Made by a program: the position numbers and the translations under genes. A DNA stretch of 64,000 bases from Rhodospirillales bacterium (lineage in GTDB: Bacteria; Pseudomonadota; Alphaproteobacteria; Rhodospirillales; Casp-alpha2): the NCBI GenBank assembly GCA_021775095.1, contig JAJFII010000098.1:1-64000 (forward strand), written 5' to 3'. Below are positions 62,574 to 64,000 of this stretch, in pieces (positions within the stretch are counted from its first letter, which is position 1; each line of letters starts with the position of its first letter). Below the pieces are notes generated by a model. That model searched no databases. It worked only from the letters and a program-made list of their open reading frames with translations, and had not been told where the DNA came from.

Positions 62574-63749
62574 ATGTTTATCGATTTTTTTTATAATCTG
62601 AGGAACGCCAATATTCCCGTCAGTTTACGGGAATATTTGACTTTGTTAGAGGCCATGGACCGCGGGTTGGCAACTTTTGATGTGGAGCAGTTCTATTATT
62701 TGAGCCGCTGCTGTCTGGTCAAGGATGAGACCAATCTGGATAAATTCGATCGGGTTTTTGGCACGGTTTTTAAGGGGCTGGAATCGACAATTGACGGGAA
62801 AACACAGGAAATTCCTGAGGACTGGCTGAGGAACCTGGCAGAAAAGCACCTGAGTGAGGAGGACAAGCGTCAAATTGAGGCCCTGGGTGGTTGGGAAAAG
62901 TTGATGGAGACTTTGAAAAAACGCCTGGAAGAGCAACAAAAACGCCATCAAGGAGGGTCCAAATGGATCGGTACGGCTGGTACTTCGCCGTTTGGTGCTT
63001 ATGGCTATAATCCAGAAGGCGTACGTATGGGCCAGGCGGAAAGTCGGCACCTGAGAGCGGTCAAGGTATGGGATAAACGGGTCTTTAAAAACCTCGATGA
63101 TCAAGTCGAACTCGGTACCCGCAATATCAAACTGGCGCTTCGGCGATTACGGAAATTTGCCCGACAAGGTGCGGCCACAGAACTTGATATGGATGATACC
63201 ATTCGGGCAACGGCAAAACAGGGGTGGCTCGATGTCAGAATGGTCCCCGAACGCCATAATGCGGCGAAAGTCCTGTTGTTTTTAGATGTTGGCGGGTCCA
63301 TGGACCCGCACGTCAAAGTCATGCAGGAACTGTTTTCAGCAGCCCATAGCGAGTTCAAACACCTTGAGTATTTTTACTTTCACAATTTTGTCTATGAGCG
63401 TGTCTGGAAAGATAACAGCCGCCGCCATAAGGATGTCGTTAACACCTGGGACATTCTTCACACGTACGGCAGTGACTATAAAGTCCTTTTTGTCGGTGAT
63501 GCGTCCATGAGCCCCTATGAGGTGGTTTATCCAGGCGGTAGTGTTGAACACTGGAACGATGAAGCGGGGGCTGTTTGGCTGGAGCGCATTCTCAATATTT
63601 ATGCCCGTTCCGTGTGGATCAATCCGGTTCCGCAAAAGTGGTGGGGAAATACCCAGTCAGTGCGGATGATCAGCCAGCTCATGGGAGATCGCATGTATCC
63701 CCTGAATTTGGAAGGATTGGATGGGGCGATCAAGGCGCTTAGTCGATAA
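62574..63749 (+). CDS. VWA-domain CoxE-like protein
   Basis: A 391-aa protein of the VWA/CoxE type. N-terminal FIDFFYNLRNANIPVSLREY is characteristic. A Mg-binding MIDAS motif D-V-G-G-S-M-D (in VLLFLDVGGSMDPHVKVMQE, about 237-256) marks the VWA domain. C-terminal GGSVEHWNDEAGAVWLERIL is also conserved. It starts nine bases after the MscS gene. It probably works with the MoxR ATPase at 60330; the target is unknown. Confidence 0.88.
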   Translation: MFIDFFYNLRNANIPVSLREYLTLLEAMDRGLATFDVEQFYYLSRCCLVKDETNLDKFDRVFGTVFKGLESTIDGKTQEIPEDWLRNLAEKHLSEEDKRQIEALGGWEKLMETLKKRLEEQQKRHQGGSKWIGTAGTSPFGAYGYNPEGVRMGQAESRHLRAVKVWDKRVFKNLDDQVELGTRNIKLALRRLRKFARQGAATELDMDDTIRATAKQGWLDVRMVPERHNAAKVLLFLDVGGSMDPHVKVMQELFSAAHSEFKHLEYFYFHNFVYERVWKDNSRRHKDVVNTWDILHTYGSDYKVLFVGDASMSPYEVVYPGGSVEHWNDEAGAVWLERILNIYARSVWINPVPQKWWGNTQSVRMISQLMGDRMYPLNLEGLDGAIKALSR

Positions 63750-63767
63750 CAATCCGCATCCTCTTAA

Positions 63768-64000
63768 TTATTTTACGTCAGCGGCAATCTGCATCTTTAT
63801 GATTTCATCCGGATCACTGACGGAGCCGTTATTCGCCTCGTCGCCCCGTTTGATTTTCGATACAAATTTCATGCCGTTGGTAACTTTGCCCCAAACCGTA
63901 TATTGGCCGTCGAGGTGAGGGGCCCTGGCAAAAACGATAAAAAACTGCGAATCGGCGCTATCGGGATGGCCGGATCTGGCCATGGACAAGGTGCCTCGGA
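63768..64000 (-). CDS. Cyclophilin-type peptidyl-prolyl isomerase (3' part)
   Basis: The C-terminal 76 or so residues of a cyclophilin, cut by the right edge. Diagnostic motifs are RGTLSMARSGHPDSADSQFF, IVFARAPHLDGQYTVWGKVT and NGMKFVSKIKRGDEANNG. The frame runs off the window, so the N-terminus and any signal peptide are unknown. It is convergent with the VWA gene (18-base gap). Confidence 0.92.
   Translation of the reverse strand, partial: RGTLSMARSGHPDSADSQFFIVFARAPHLDGQYTVWGKVTNGMKFVSKIKRGDEANNGSVSDPDEIIKMQIAADVK

Overview
The window is a piece of an alphaproteobacterial chromosome, most likely from the Rhodospirillales or a close relative. The taxonomic evidence is the set of alphaproteobacterial flagellar and cell-cycle regulators (SciP/DUF1153, FliX, FlbT, FlaF, the CckA hybrid kinase), the MotE-type stator chaperone, the FhlB export-switch paralogue and the cckA-recA-alaS order. 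Base composition looks moderate, and no segment stands out by eye as foreign. Genus and species cannot be fixed from the sequence alone. I saw no rRNA, tRNA or CRISPR array.

Layout: (1) 1-2617, the 5' end of fliG, fliF, a small repeat element and the CtrA inhibitor sciP. (2) 2785-12346, a hook-construction operon (fliK-flgD-flgE, minus strand) bracketed by two TPR/glycosyltransferase-like genes. (3) 12921-17688, a very large flagellin followed by flbT, flaF and a small FlaG-like gene. (4) 17950-27843, minus-strand flgL, flgK, flgN, a rod-binding gene, flgI and a second flgE-like gene. (5) 28097-32144, an iron(III) ABC transporter operon (fbpABC) with Fur-box-like sites. (6) 32398-33391, fliX and a dksA-like gene. 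(7) 33474-36859, flgH-flgA-flgG-flgF on the minus strand. (8) 37250-46837, a plus-strand motor and chemotaxis run: fliL, fliM, a DUF6468 gene, motE, a cheY-like gene, cheZ, two MotB-like genes and a large periplasmic beta/TPR protein. (9) 47091-48973, fliP, fliO, an unknown gene and fhlB on the minus strand. (10) 49201-52625, flgB-flgC-fliE-fliQ-fliR-flhB, then a 41-codon ORF and cckA. (11) 55845-63749, recA, alaS, a GNAT gene, a MoxR ATPase, an MscS channel and a VWA protein. (12) A cyclophilin cut by the right edge.

Together the flagellar genes cover most of the rod, rings, hook, junction, filament, export gate and switch, plus the regulators that tie assembly to the CtrA cell cycle. FlhA, FliH, FliI, FliN and a recognisable MotA are not in the window.

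The most striking feature is that the extracellular axial proteins are inflated by Thr/Ser-rich beta modules shared between them: flagellin (1115 aa), FlgL (1075 aa), FlgE (939 aa), the second FlgE (766 aa) and, less so, FlgK (735 aa). Two TPR/glycosyltransferase-like proteins lie beside them and could modify them. Other points of interest are a family of MITE-like intergenic elements (near 2.1 kb, 47 kb and 55.5 kb), an iron-uptake operon lying inside an otherwise conserved flagellar block, and a motB gene overlapping a 1194-aa periplasmic protein.
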